A stretch of DNA of 64,000 nt from CAVZXS01 sp963779325 (GTDB taxonomy: Bacteria; Bacteroidota; Bacteroidia; Chitinophagales; Chitinophagaceae). The number at the start of each line of letters is the position of its first letter. The first letter of the stretch is position 1. Below, one piece after another: positions 1 to 9,268 of this stretch. The position numbers and the translations under genes are program-made. The stretch lies in contig CAVZXS010000025.1 in assembly GCA_963779325.1 (NCBI GenBank), forward strand, positions 434,001 through 498,000, given 5' to 3'. The notes under the pieces were generated by a model, which saw only the letters and a list, made by a program, of their open reading frames with translations, made no database searches and had not been told where the DNA came from.

Positions 1-1723
1 CTGTCCCGTCCTCTACTGTAATTATTTTATCAAATTTGCCAAAAACCTCGTGCAGCATTTCTTCATCTATCGGTTTCACAAAACGCATATCATAATGTGC
101 CGGGTTCAGTCCCTCGTTTTTTAAATCACGGATCGCTGCTGCAGCAAAATTTCCCGGGTGGCCAATTGTCAAAATAGCAATATCATTTCCGTCCTTAATT
201 TTTCTTCCCGTACCAATTTTTATTTCTTTCATCTCCGTTTTCCATTCAGGCATTACACCTTCCCCTCTGGGGTAGCGTATTACAAACGGGTTAGTCGTCG
301 AATCCAACTGCGCCGTGTACATCAGGTTTCTCAGCTCACTTTCATTCATGGGTGCGCTTACAATCATATTGGGTATGCAACGCATGTAAGGTATATCATA
401 ACAGCCGTGATGTGTAGGGCCGTCATCACCTACCAGGCCGGCACGATCTAAACAAAATATAACCGGCAGGTTTTGTATTGCTACGTCATGCACCACCTGG
501 TCGTAAGCTCTTTGCATAAAAGAAGAATAGATATTACAAAAAACTTTCATGCCCTGTGTGGCCATACCCGCACTTACCGTTACGGCATGTTGTTCCGCAA
601 TGCCTACATCAAATGCCCGGTCAGGCATTTGCTCCATCATATATTTTAATGATGAACCGCTTGGCATAGCGGGTGTAATACCAAATATTTTTTTATTTTT
701 TTCGGCCAGTTCAATAATCGTATGCCCGAATACATCCTGGTACTTGGGCGGCTGCGGCAAATCAAATTTCTTTTTTTGTATCTCACCGGTTATTTTATCA
801 AACAAACCGGGCGCATGCCATTTGGTTTGATCTTTTTCGGCCAACTCATATCCCTTGCCTTTTACCGTAACAATATGTAATATTTTTGGTCCCGGTATTT
901 TTTTCAAATCCTGTAATGTATCTACCAGCTTGGTAATGTTGTGACCGTCAATAGGACCAAAATATCGAAGCTTCAATGCTTCAAATAAATTAGCGCTGCT
1001 GCTTACCATTCCCTTCAATCCTTCTGTCAATTTATGCGCCATACTTCGGGTAAAATTTTTACCCATCGGCAGTTTGCCCAGCAAGTTCCATACATCATCT
1101 TTTACTTTATTGTAAGTCGGCGATGTAGAAATATCCGTCAGGTATTCTTTCAATGCACCCACATTCGGGTCAATACCGATACCGTTATCATTTAAAATAA
1201 TTAATACATCCGCATCAGCTACACCGGCATGATTCATGGCTTCAAAAGCCATACCCGCCGTCATAGATCCATCTCCAATTACCGCTATCGCTTTTCTGTC
1301 CTTCTCACCTTTGTATTTGGCCGCCATGGCCATACCCAATGCAGCACTAATGGAAGTGGAAGAGTGCCCTACACCAAATGTATCGTACTCACTTTCGCTG
1401 CGTTTAGGAAATCCGCTCAGCCCTTTGTATTTGCGGTTGGTATGAAAATTATCTTTTCGCCCGGTTAAAATTTTGTGACCGTATGCCTGGTGGCCCACAT
1501 CCCAAACCAATTGATCATAAGGCGTGTTGTATACATAATGCAAAGCAGTAGTTAATTCTACCACACCCAAGCTGGCGCCAAAATGCCCGCCATGTACACT
1601 CACTACATCTATGATGTACTGTCGTAATTCATCACAAACTTTGTGTAATTTTTCTTTCGGAACTTTCTTTAAATCGTCCGGCGAATTGATGGTTTGTAAA
1701 AGCGGTCCGGGTGTTAATTGCAT
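1..1723 (-). CDS. dxs: 1-deoxy-D-xylulose-5-phosphate synthase (3' end beyond window)
   Basis: Condenses pyruvate and glyceraldehyde 3-phosphate to DXP, the thiamine-diphosphate-dependent first step of the non-mevalonate isoprenoid pathway, in the cytosol. The reverse-strand frame stays open from an ATG at 1723 to the window edge, about 574 codons of an expected 630-640, so the C-terminus is missing. Visible motifs are GGHFGASLG with catalytic-type His47, the GHQAYGHKI segment near residue 78, the ThDP/Mg motif GDGSMTAG at 150-157 ending in ILNDN near 176-180, and the pyrimidine-domain signature DVGIAEQHAV. The start is chosen because MQLTPGPLL matches the family N-terminus. A promoter-like TAATTTTG lies about 20 nt upstream. 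The isoprenoid product could feed the GGGPS-family enzyme encoded at 8.5-9.3 kb (inference). Confidence 0.96.
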   Translation of the reverse strand, partial: MQLTPGPLLQTINSPDDLKKVPKEKLHKVCDELRQYIIDVVSVHGGHFGASLGVVELTTALHYVYNTPYDQLVWDVGHQAYGHKILTGRKDNFHTNRKYKGLSGFPKRSESEYDTFGVGHSSTSISAALGMAMAAKYKGEKDRKAIAVIGDGSMTAGMAFEAMNHAGVADADVLIILNDNGIGIDPNVGALKEYLTDISTSPTYNKVKDDVWNLLGKLPMGKNFTRSMAHKLTEGLKGMVSSSANLFEALKLRYFGPIDGHNITKLVDTLQDLKKIPGPKILHIVTVKGKGYELAEKDQTKWHAPGLFDKITGEIQKKKFDLPQPPKYQDVFGHTIIELAEKNKKIFGITPAMPSGSSLKYMMEQMPDRAFDVGIAEQHAVTVSAGMATQGMKVFCNIYSSFMQRAYDQVVHDVAIQNLPVIFCLDRAGLVGDDGPTHHGCYDIPYMRCIPNMIVSAPMNESELRNLMYTAQLDSTTNPFVIRYPRGEGVMPEWKTEMKEIKIGTGRKIKDGNDIAILTIGHPGNFAAAAIRDLKNEGLNPAHYDMRFVKPIDEEMLHEVFGKFDKIITVEDGT

Positions 1724-2077
1724 GTGTGCTGTTTAGTGAGTGCAAAATTAGTGGTTTCCCGCTTTCGCATCTGCTAAAAAATAACCAAATAATTGGTTTT
1801 ATGGCAGCCCCCAAAGCTCCTTTGCGCAATGCAGGCGCACGGCTTTGGGTCGGGCTATTACAGGGTACCGCCCTTCGCTGCGCTGCGGGCCCCCCGCCGC
1901 GGCGGGGGCCTTTCATATCCCTGCTGCACAGGCTGCATTACCCTATTATTATCGATTCAGTTCAAATAAGAAGGTTTTATGGCTAATTTGTGGCATGGTC
2001 GTTCCATTTGTACCGGTCATTTTCCTTTTATAATTTTATATTACCTTCAGCTTCGGCAGTTAATTAGCTTTGATTGT
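1724..2077. repeat. Gene-free stretch with GC-rich palindromic repeat
   Basis: No convincing gene lies between dxs and the sensor kinase. From about 1800 to 1960 the composition changes to GC-rich, with a perfect 18-bp palindrome CCCCCGCCGCGGCGGGGG at about 1891-1908, flanked by GGC/GCC. The block resembles short intergenic palindromic repeats scattered through Bacteroidota genomes. Short open frames over it on both strands are low-complexity and not believable as proteins. Confidence 0.5.
1743..1750 (-). promoter_or_regulatory. Candidate -7 element for dxs
   Basis: Read on the reverse strand this is TAATTTTG, a full match to the Bacteroidota -7 consensus TAnnTTTG, 20 nt upstream of the dxs ATG. 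No good TTTG -33 element lies at the expected distance, so it is only a candidate. Confidence 0.4.
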
Positions 2078-3169
2078 ATGCAAAAAAGAAACACAAGATA
2101 TTGGTTATTCCAAGCGGCCGGTTGGGGTACTTTTGCTCTTATTAATATCTTTTTTGCTTTTTCTTTTGACAGACTGAATGATAAAGAATCTATAAATATT
2201 TTTATAGGAAGGCTGGGCTTTTTTCTTTTGTTGGGTATTGTATTTACACATCTCATGCGGTTGATTATTATAAGGCTGGGTGTTTTACAAAAAACATTGG
2301 AGAAACAGTTTCTTCAATTTTTTATTATTACCGCCTGTCTTGCATTGGTTGTATCCTATATCAATCTTGAGCTGCTTTCCCGGTTTAGTTTACTCTCCAA
2401 AGGCGAAAAGGAAATTTTATTTCGTACAGAAAAAGCTTTTTGGATAAATAAGTTTGTGCTGGTTCTCAACACCGCTTTCTATTTCTTTATTTATTTTATT
2501 ATCTGGAACCTCATTTATTTTGTTTACCACTATGTAGAAAAAAGCCGCAAGCAACAGGTTAATACATTGCAATTGGAATCGTTGGTAAAAGAACTGGAAT
2601 TAAAAACCATCAAGGCGCATATCAATCCGCATTTTATTTTTAATTCGCTCAACAGTATTCGGGCTTTGATTGACGAAAATCCTTCGAGAGCCCGGACAGC
2701 GATTACCGAGCTGAGTAATATTTTGCGCAGCAGTATGAAGACGGAGAAACAGGAAACCGTAAGTTTTGAAAAAGAACTGGCTATTGTAAAAGATTACCTT
2801 GCCTTGGAGAATATGCGTTTCGAAGACCGGCTGAAAATAGAATACGAAATTGATGAAGACACACTGGATCAGCAAGTGCCGCCCATGATGTTACAAACCC
2901 TGGTGGAGAATGCGATAAAGCACGGCATCAGCAAACAAATAGGCGGTGGTGTAGTAAAAGTAATTTCAGATTTTAAAGGCGATTACCATGAAATGGCGGT
3001 ACAGAATACCGGTAAGCTAAATGGCTATGCAAATAAAGAAGGTTTTGGATTGGCCAGTACGCAGGATAGGTTGAGTTTGTTATTTGGGGATAGAGCAAAA
3101 TTTGAAATAAAACAATTAGATGACGTAATGGTAGAAGCAAAGGTTTCGATGCCGGTGGCGGTTGCGTAG
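2078..3169 (+). CDS. LytS-type sensor histidine kinase
   Basis: Membrane sensor kinase of the LytS/YehU type that would phosphorylate the LytTR regulator encoded next door. The N-terminal half carries about four hydrophobic membrane segments beginning with the WLFQAAGWG segment. A short coiled linker leads to the His_kinase domain with the phospho-acceptor block AHINPHFIFNSLN around residue 183. The HATPase domain follows, with the N-box LVENAIKH and a glycine box GFGLASTQDRL. An earlier in-frame ATG exists at 1979, but MQKRNTRYW at 2078 is the usual start form in this family and the extra 33 residues lie in the repeat-rich leader. The ligand is unknown. Confidence 0.9.
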   Translation: MQKRNTRYWLFQAAGWGTFALINIFFAFSFDRLNDKESINIFIGRLGFFLLLGIVFTHLMRLIIIRLGVLQKTLEKQFLQFFIITACLALVVSYINLELLSRFSLLSKGEKEILFRTEKAFWINKFVLVLNTAFYFFIYFIIWNLIYFVYHYVEKSRKQQVNTLQLESLVKELELKTIKAHINPHFIFNSLNSIRALIDENPSRARTAITELSNILRSSMKTEKQETVSFEKELAIVKDYLALENMRFEDRLKIEYEIDEDTLDQQVPPMMLQTLVENAIKHGISKQIGGGVVKVISDFKGDYHEMAVQNTGKLNGYANKEGFGLASTQDRLSLLFGDRAKFEIKQLDDVMVEAKVSMPVAVA

Positions 3170-3290
3170 GAAAGTTGTAAGTGATAAGTATTGAGTATAT
3201 AAGGTTTATTGAGTAAATAGAGTTGTAAGACCGCCGAACTTGTTATTATGAGCAGCTATAGTTGATATTCAGTTTTTAAATCACAAAAAC

Positions 3291-4019
3291 ATGAGAGCAA
3301 TAATTATTGATGACGAAAGATTGGCCAGGGCCGAGCTGAGAAAATTGTTACAGGATTTTCCCGAAGTGGAAGTAATAGATGAAGCTGCTAATGCGGATGA
3401 CGGCATTTCTAAAATTGAAAACCTGAACCCCGATTTAATTTTTTTAGATATTCAAATGCCCGGCAAAACCGGGTTTGATTTATTGGGCGAATTGGACAGG
3501 GCGCCGCATGTAATATTTACCACCGCTTACGATGAATATGCTTTAAAGGCATTTGAAGTAAATGCGTTGGATTATTTACTGAAACCCATCGAACCGAAGC
3601 GCCTGACGGACGCCATTCAAAAATTACATATTGTAGAAACAAAGGAAGCACAGTCGAACGGTGAGTTTGTAAACCGCAGTATGCTTACCGATAATGACCG
3701 AGTATTTGTAAAAGACGGCGAACGCTGCTGGTTTGTGAAATTGAGCGAGATTCGTTTGTTTGAAAGCGTAGGCAATTATGCCAAAGTGTTTTTTGCGACT
3801 AATAAGCCGCTTATATTAAAATCGCTGAATGCACTTGAAGAACGATTGGATGAAAAAACTTTTTTCAGGGCCAACAGGAAACATATCGTTAATTTAAAAC
3901 TAATTGAAAAGATAGAACCTTATTTTAACGGAGGTTTGTTGCTGGAATTAAGGGGTGGCGAAAAAGTAGAAGTAAGCAGGAGGCAGACGGTTAAGTTTAA
4001 AGAGATGATGAGCTTTTAA
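3291..4019 (+). CDS. LytTR-family response regulator
   Basis: DNA-binding response regulator, 242 aa, 121 nt downstream of and presumably paired with the LytS-type kinase. The N-terminal REC domain shows the acidic pair in IIIDDE, phospho-acceptor Asp53 in FLDIQMPG, the conserved Thr in FTTAYDEYA and the Lys in LLKPIE. A C-terminal LytTR DNA-binding domain spans about residues 140-240, with the ESVGNYAKVFF and FFRANRKHIVNL segments typical of the family. Target genes cannot be read from the sequence. Confidence 0.95.
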   Translation: MRAIIIDDERLARAELRKLLQDFPEVEVIDEAANADDGISKIENLNPDLIFLDIQMPGKTGFDLLGELDRAPHVIFTTAYDEYALKAFEVNALDYLLKPIEPKRLTDAIQKLHIVETKEAQSNGEFVNRSMLTDNDRVFVKDGERCWFVKLSEIRLFESVGNYAKVFFATNKPLILKSLNALEERLDEKTFFRANRKHIVNLKLIEKIEPYFNGGLLLELRGGEKVEVSRRQTVKFKEMMSF

Positions 4020-4026
4020 GCAATAG

Positions 4027-4199
4027 ACAATGAGCAACAGGCAATAAGCAATTTCTGTTCTGATTTACCTGTTGCATATTGCCTGTTATTCTTCGATTGT
4101 AAATAGAAAATACTTACGAATAAGTACTATAACTTCCCCTCCGTCGGAGGGGCGAAGTAGAAATTTCGACATTCATAATGGTTTGTAGGGGGTGGGTAA
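4027..4199. repeat. Intergenic inverted repeats
   Basis: Two palindromic blocks lie in the gap between the LytTR regulator and the M28 peptidase. At 4029-4093, GCAACAGGCAATAAGCAAT is followed by a near reverse complement around CCTGTTGCATATTGCCTG. At about 4132-4199 there is a CCCCTCCGTCGGAGGGG hairpin followed by a G-rich GTAGGGGGTGGG run. The second resembles the G-rich blocks at 18391, 46257 and 53738. Confidence 0.5.
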
Positions 4200-4255
4200 A
4201 AGACGAAAATTAACTCTGTACCGGATTTATATATTTATAAAAAACAGAATTGCGA

Positions 4256-5542
4256 ATGAGAAATATACTTTTAACGTTGGTGTTGCTTGCGGGCAGCACT
4301 TTTTCTTTTTGTCAAAGCATTGATAAAATTATAAACGCCAAAGAAGTCGAGCGGATTGAAAGAACTTTATCCTCAGATGAAATGCAGGGGCGAAAAGCTT
4401 TTACGCCGGGTATTGATAAAGCGGCTGATTTTATAGCGACCGAATTTAAAAAGATTGGTTTGCAAACGGAGAATAATAGCGGCAGTTACCTGCAAGTTTT
4501 TTCTCTCGTCCGTCCAAAGTTTATCAGTGCTTCCGGTGTTTTTGACGGTATTGCGCTTGAACAGAAAAATATTATCGCCGTTACCTGCCTGCCTGAGTTG
4601 GCGATTAATCAAACATCGGGTTATGAAATAGCGAATATAAAAGCGGGCGACGATTTGATGAAAACTGCATCAGGTTTTATAAATGCAAAAAAGAATTTAT
4701 TTGTACTCGTTGATAAAAGTTTTGCAGCCAGTTTTTCAAGACTTGCCCGTTTTAAAATGTCCATTTTTAAAACCGATAAGAATGTGGTGTTTGTATTGGC
4801 CGATAGTGCTCCTGCCGGTTATTCCATAGAAATAAAGCACAGCATTACCGAACAGCAAATGGCTAATGTCGTAGGAGTGATACCCGGAAAAACCAAGAAG
4901 GATGAGTATGTAGTTTTTTCGGGGCATTATGACCATTTGGGAATTGGTAAAGCAACTGCCGAAGGCGACAGTATTTTTAACGGAGCCAATGATGACGCAG
5001 CGGGTACTACCGCCGTTATTATGCTGGCCAAATATTTTAATACATTAAAAAATAATGAAAGAACAATTGTATTCGCCGCATTTACCGCCGAAGAAATAGG
5101 CGGCTTCGGTTCGCAATATTTTTCAAAGCAGTATGAAGCCGATAAAGTGATGGCTATGTTTAATATTGAAATGATAGGCACCGAAAGTAAGTGGGGGAAA
5201 AACTCGGCATACATTACCGGTTACGACAAAACCGACATGGGAAGTATATTGGAAAAAAATTTAAAAGGTACCGGTTTTACTTTTTATCCCGATCCGTATC
5301 CCGATCAGCAATTATTTTATCGTTCCGATAATGCAACACTGGCAAGGTTGGGTGTACCGGCGCATACCATTTCTACAAGCAAAATGGACAGCGAAAAATT
5401 TTATCATACACAGGATGATGAAATAGAAACGTTGGATAAGAATAATATGGCGGAGATTATAAAAGCTATTGCATTAAGCTCCGCATCTATTGTTAGCGGA
5501 AAAGATTCTCCTGCAAGAGTGAAGGTGGGTGAGTTGAAGTAA
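4256..5542 (+). CDS. M28-family zinc aminopeptidase, exported
   Basis: Secreted or periplasmic metallopeptidase of family M28 expected to release N-terminal residues from peptides using two zinc ions. It has an N-terminal signal peptide (about MRNILLTLVLLAGSTFSFC, ending near a Cys-Gln). The metal ligands appear in order: GHYDHLG (His and Asp region), NGANDDAAG (bridging Asp), TAEEIGGFGS (Glu-Glu), FNIEMIG (acidic ligand) and the late FYHTQDD (His). The ATG at 4256 is preferred over a TTG two codons earlier. It converges with the small HTH gene 12 bp downstream. Substrate specificity is not visible. Confidence 0.92.
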   Translation: MRNILLTLVLLAGSTFSFCQSIDKIINAKEVERIERTLSSDEMQGRKAFTPGIDKAADFIATEFKKIGLQTENNSGSYLQVFSLVRPKFISASGVFDGIALEQKNIIAVTCLPELAINQTSGYEIANIKAGDDLMKTASGFINAKKNLFVLVDKSFAASFSRLARFKMSIFKTDKNVVFVLADSAPAGYSIEIKHSITEQQMANVVGVIPGKTKKDEYVVFSGHYDHLGIGKATAEGDSIFNGANDDAAGTTAVIMLAKYFNTLKNNERTIVFAAFTAEEIGGFGSQYFSKQYEADKVMAMFNIEMIGTESKWGKNSAYITGYDKTDMGSILEKNLKGTGFTFYPDPYPDQQLFYRSDNATLARLGVPAHTISTSKMDSEKFYHTQDDEIETLDKNNMAEIIKAIALSSASIVSGKDSPARVKVGELK

Positions 5543-5554
5543 GCCTTATTATGG

Positions 5555-5791
5555 TTAGTCAGCTGCAATATTCTCAAAAAGTTCTTTGGGGTCAATACCT
5601 AATGTGTCGGCAATTATTTTTATGGAGATGATACCTGTGTTTATCTCACCCCTTTCTATTCTGCCTAATTGCCTGAGTTCAATTTCTGCTTCGTAGGCTA
5701 AACGTTCTTGTGAAAAACCAAGCTCCTTGCGTTTTAACCTAAGGTTGTTACCAAAGGCTTTTAAAAACTTAGCTTGCTGTTGCTTTTTCAC
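5555..5791 (-). CDS. XRE/Cro-CI family HTH regulator
   Basis: Small 78-aa DNA-binding protein made almost entirely of one HTH_3 domain: NLRLKRKELGFSQERLAYEAE, then the recognition helix and the LGRIERGEINTG loop. Single-domain XRE proteins of this kind are common as stand-alone repressors or antitoxin-like regulators, but no toxin gene lies beside it. It is transcribed convergently with the M28 peptidase. The 212-bp leader between it and the next plus-strand gene is AT-rich and could hold its operator. Confidence 0.88.
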   Translation of the reverse strand: MKKQQQAKFLKAFGNNLRLKRKELGFSQERLAYEAEIELRQLGRIERGEINTGIISIKIIADTLGIDPKELFENIAAD

Positions 5792-6003
5792 TTAGCAACA
5801 TTCAAATAATAAACAAAAATAAATTAGGTCATATCTGACCTATTAATTAACTTCCATCTACGATTAAGAGAATAGTAGTAAATTTCATCTTGAATATTTG
5901 ATGAGGCCTCGTCAAATTATCGTAACCACTCTGATTAGCAGCGTTGGGCTATCCTGAAACCAACTGAAAAGAAGTAGGGGTCATACATTCAAACCAAAAA
6001 GCC

Positions 6004-7179
6004 ATGCGTAAAACAATCTTTAAACCATCGGCCATTCTCATTTTAGGATTAGTTCTTTCTATTAGTTGTAACAAAAATCAACAAGACGTCATAGTAAATA
6101 GTACTGACCAAACCGGATTTTCCATTGCAGCCGCGAAACAATGGTATACAACTAATTTCAGCAACAAACAAGCAGGTTCAGTCAGTAACAAATCCAATAA
6201 AAAAATCGGAATATTTTCTCCCCTTTGGGCGCAATCAGTTAATGGCGGCGATGATAACTACGAGGTAGTAGAAACTCCCTTGGTTTTTGACCATACACCA
6301 GGATTTTCTTTATCTGCAAATACCGCCAATGATATTAATGGTATAACAAAACTATTGGTACTTAAAAGCAAACGAAGTGGAAGAATATTATCAGCCCTGA
6401 TGCATATATTTTCCAAGTCGGGGTTAGAAGACAAAAATGTTACGTATTCAAAAATACCTGCAAAGTTTACAGGGAATATATTTTTTACCGATTTAGAAGG
6501 TACATTCATTAACGGTTGGCAGTACGAGGACGGAAAGATTGTAAGAAAAAGTAATAAAGAAATTAATGCGGCTAACCCTGCGGGCAAAGTACTTCCTCCC
6601 GATGAAGGCGGGTGCCAAACTGTTGAGGTATTCTGGTATGCAAGAGACTGTCAAGAAGTAGCATACAATAGCGGTGTTTATACATGCGGCCCCTGGCAAT
6701 ATACCGGCTCTACTTATGAAACTTATTGCACTTCTCCTGCCGGTGGAGGAGGAGGTGGTGGAGGTTATGGTGGTGGCGACGCCGCTGCAATCCCAAAACT
6801 TTGCAGCTTGTACGCCTTTGCTATAGTAGGTAATAGCTATACCGCTTCGATAAAATATCTTCTGCAAGTATGGCAGCATCAAGCACCTCCTTACGAAAAT
6901 ATTTGGACAAATTTTATTGAGAGTTGCTTAACAATCCCGACCTACGGAATTACACCTCAACAAGCTTCTGAAATTTTTAATACTGTATTCAATAATGCAA
7001 CAAATACTGTTATAGACGAACTTAAATCAGGGGCTCTTCCCCCGTATTCAGGAGCAATAAGTAAAAGGATGAAATCATTAATTCAGACGGGATTACATGA
7101 TGCCAAACCCGGGGCAGTTTGGAGTACAAGTCTTTGCCTAAACAATGTACCTTCAACAGAAGCGGCATGGTGCCAATAA
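6004..7179 (+). CDS. Lipoprotein with Gly-rich linker and unrecognised C-terminal domain
   Basis: 391-aa predicted lipoprotein of unknown function. The N-terminus is a lipoprotein signal with the lipobox LSIS-Cys at about residue 22. Residues about 30-200 form a soluble domain. A Cys-bearing segment (GGCQTVEVFWYARDC, YTCGPW, YCTSP) leads into a Gly-rich hinge of about 14 residues near position 246. After it comes a 130-aa, mostly helical C-terminal domain. An N-terminal export module, glycine hinge and unrelated C-terminal domain is the build of many polymorphic surface proteins. The next gene starts 18 nt after the stop and may belong to the same transcript. Confidence 0.8.
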   Translation: MRKTIFKPSAILILGLVLSISCNKNQQDVIVNSTDQTGFSIAAAKQWYTTNFSNKQAGSVSNKSNKKIGIFSPLWAQSVNGGDDNYEVVETPLVFDHTPGFSLSANTANDINGITKLLVLKSKRSGRILSALMHIFSKSGLEDKNVTYSKIPAKFTGNIFFTDLEGTFINGWQYEDGKIVRKSNKEINAANPAGKVLPPDEGGCQTVEVFWYARDCQEVAYNSGVYTCGPWQYTGSTYETYCTSPAGGGGGGGGYGGGDAAAIPKLCSLYAFAIVGNSYTASIKYLLQVWQHQAPPYENIWTNFIESCLTIPTYGITPQQASEIFNTVFNNATNTVIDELKSGALPPYSGAISKRMKSLIQTGLHDAKPGAVWSTSLCLNNVPSTEAAWCQ

Positions 7180-7197
7180 ATATTTAAATTTGTGCCT

Positions 7198-7848
7198 ATG
7201 AAAATTGAACTTATAAAAGAACTTTTGGAAAGAGTATATAATTATTATCCGATTGGTATCCCATCATTTAGAAGTATTTATGAAGGTGATCAAAAGATTA
7301 GAGAGATTATCGGGAAAAAAATTAATCAGATATTGGCAAAGGAGGAAACCGCTTGGACCTCCTTTGTTCAAAAACTGGAGAAAACCTATTCCCCCGGATT
7401 CTTTGATATTGGGTATCATCAATTCCCTTCTTATATTGCTGCCATTGAAACAAATAAATCTGAAAACGATTTATTCCGGTTTACGCAAAGGGCGGTATTG
7501 AATATTTCATTATTATGCCCTCATTATACTGTTTATTTCGAAGATTATTATACTTTCAATTATAATAAAACAAGCATACTTCCCCCAAACCTCCGTACAT
7601 TCTTTTCTGAAAAGAGTAAGGAAATAGATAAAGAAAAGGCGGATATAGCTTCTATAAAAAAAACAATTGAATTATTTTTCCCCGACCATTCATTCGTCGA
7701 TCATAAAGTTCTTTTCGACTATAAATTAACTTCAGGTTTACCCTACTCCTTTTTACATGAAGAATATTTGGATTTTAAGTCGTACCCGCTATATTCTTTT
7801 CTTTTCGACTCTCATCTTTTGTTAGATAATTTGACAATTCTTGATTGA
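7198..7848 (+). CDS. Hypothetical cytosolic protein, possible partner of the lipoprotein
   Basis: 216-aa protein with no signal peptide or membrane segment. It is rich in Phe, Tyr, Lys and Ile and contains no motif I recognise. The ATG at 7198 is preferred over an in-frame GTG two codons upstream. It sits 18 nt after the Gly-linker lipoprotein gene and 17 nt before an exported-protein gene, so the three look co-transcribed. Its size, solubility and position resemble immunity proteins in effector pairs, but nothing in the sequence proves this. Confidence 0.75.
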   Translation: MKIELIKELLERVYNYYPIGIPSFRSIYEGDQKIREIIGKKINQILAKEETAWTSFVQKLEKTYSPGFFDIGYHQFPSYIAAIETNKSENDLFRFTQRAVLNISLLCPHYTVYFEDYYTFNYNKTSILPPNLRTFFSEKSKEIDKEKADIASIKKTIELFFPDHSFVDHKVLFDYKLTSGLPYSFLHEEYLDFKSYPLYSFLFDSHLLLDNLTILD

Positions 7849-7865
7849 TAATAAAAAAAATAAAT

Positions 7866-8426
7866 ATGCTTAAGCTTTACATACTGACTTTAGTTTTCAT
7901 AATTACCCGTAATTGTGTATTTGCACAAGAGCCATCCGAGTTAAACGAAAGCGGTACAGTGAACATTCGACTGGGCGATTCTTTAAAAAATTTGAAAGGC
8001 GTTTTACCGCTGAAAGAATCGAATTTCAGGAATAACTTTATGACTCCCCGAAATGAAAATTCCTTTTTTGCAGTGCATAAAGACTCTATTGTTGTCGGGT
8101 CCGAAAAACTAAAGGTTGATTTTTTTATCATTAGTATTTCAAAAGACAGTTGCGTAAATAATATCTTTATTTATTTATCAGATACCAACGAACTGTTGAA
8201 GAAACATATCGACTCTAAAAACTATAAAAAAGGGTGGAGTGTCTCAACAAACCTTAACAACTATTCCACTGTATCGTGGATTACAACCGATAATACTGCA
8301 ATAAGTCTTAGCGGGATTAATTACTCACTGGCAAACGCCGAAACTCCTACTGTGAAATTACATTTCGTTAATCTTTCTGATTGGGATGCTTTTCATGACT
8401 TTAATCTTTATTTAATATCAAAATGA
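7866..8426 (+). CDS. Hypothetical exported protein
   Basis: 186-aa protein with a clear N-terminal signal peptide (MLKLYILTLVFIITRNCVFA, cleavage likely before QEPSE), so it is expected in the periplasm or outside the cell. The remainder is a soluble, beta-rich sequence with no recognised motif. The ATG at 7866 is chosen because it places the signal peptide at the N-terminus; a TTG seven codons upstream overlaps the preceding gene. It is the last gene of the accessory trio. Confidence 0.75.
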   Translation: MLKLYILTLVFIITRNCVFAQEPSELNESGTVNIRLGDSLKNLKGVLPLKESNFRNNFMTPRNENSFFAVHKDSIVVGSEKLKVDFFIISISKDSCVNNIFIYLSDTNELLKKHIDSKNYKKGWSVSTNLNNYSTVSWITTDNTAISLSGINYSLANAETPTVKLHFVNLSDWDAFHDFNLYLISK

Positions 8427-8512
8427 AGAGCTTTGGGCGGTCAAGAAATCAATTCTGAAACCTCTGAAGGACTGAATAACAACAAAGGAAGTATTTATAG
8501 GTCAAAGTCGAT

Positions 8513-9268
8513 TTAAACCTTTACCGGCACACTATGCACCGCTGCTGCCATTTGTTTTATTAGCGAGGCGTCTTTTTCTATTGCATTACCTACTACAATT
8601 ACATCAGCACCTGCTTTGCAATTCAGGTAAGCTTTCTCGGGTTCTAAAATGCCACCGCCTATAATCAGCGGTACGGAAATATTTTTGGCTACCGCTTCAA
8701 TCATTTTTTCCGTAATAGCTTTTTTAGCGCCGCTGCCCGCATCCATATAAATTAACTTCATACCCAGCATTTCGCCGGCCATAGCAGTGCACATAGCTAT
8801 TTCATTTTTATCGGCGGGAATAGGGGAGGCATTACTGATATACGAAACCGTAGTGGGAGCGCCGCCGTCTATTACCATATAACCGGTTGGCATTATTTCC
8901 AATCCGCTCATTTTTACAAAAGGCGCCGACACTACATGCTGGCCAATCAGCAGCTCGGGATTACGACCCGAAATTAATGACAGGTATAATAACGCATCGG
9001 CATACTTACTGATCTGCGACGGGCTGCCCGGGAAAAGTATAACCGGAATAGCGCAATTATTTTTTATATGCTGTACGCATTCATCCAAATGATTGGAGAT
9101 AACCAAACTGCCGCCTACCAAAAAATAATCAACCTTGGCTTCAGCGGACAGCAGCATTAATTCATCTAATAAAGGTTTGGTTACCTTATCAGGGTCAATT
9201 AATACAGCAAATGACTTTTTACCGGATTGCTTTCTTTCAATGAGTGACTGATAAATCTTATTGTTCAT
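8513..9268 (-). CDS. Geranylgeranylglyceryl/heptaprenylglyceryl phosphate synthase family protein
   Basis: TIM-barrel prenyltransferase of the GGGPS/PcrB family, which joins a polyprenyl diphosphate to sn-glycerol 1-phosphate through an ether bond. Family landmarks are AVLIDPDKV near residue 21 (Mg/diphosphate Asp), VDYFLVGGSLV, VILFPGSPSQIS, YMDAGSGAKKAI, PLIIGGGILEPEKA and ADVIVVGNAIE, the last two forming the phosphate-binding loops. At 251 aa it has the usual bacterial length. Members occur across Bacteroidota and some have been shown to be active, but the in vivo ether product in this phylum is poorly understood. The prenyl chain length cannot be read from sequence. Confidence 0.9.
   Translation of the reverse strand: MNNKIYQSLIERKQSGKKSFAVLIDPDKVTKPLLDELMLLSAEAKVDYFLVGGSLVISNHLDECVQHIKNNCAIPVILFPGSPSQISKYADALLYLSLISGRNPELLIGQHVVSAPFVKMSGLEIMPTGYMVIDGGAPTTVSYISNASPIPADKNEIAMCTAMAGEMLGMKLIYMDAGSGAKKAITEKMIEAVAKNISVPLIIGGGILEPEKAYLNCKAGADVIVVGNAIEKDASLIKQMAAAVHSVPVKV

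Noticed and set aside
1632..2033. Open frames over the GC-rich block between dxs and the kinase
   Set aside because: They read through a palindromic repeat, overlap the dxs start and encode Pro/Arg/Gly-rich sequence without motifs.
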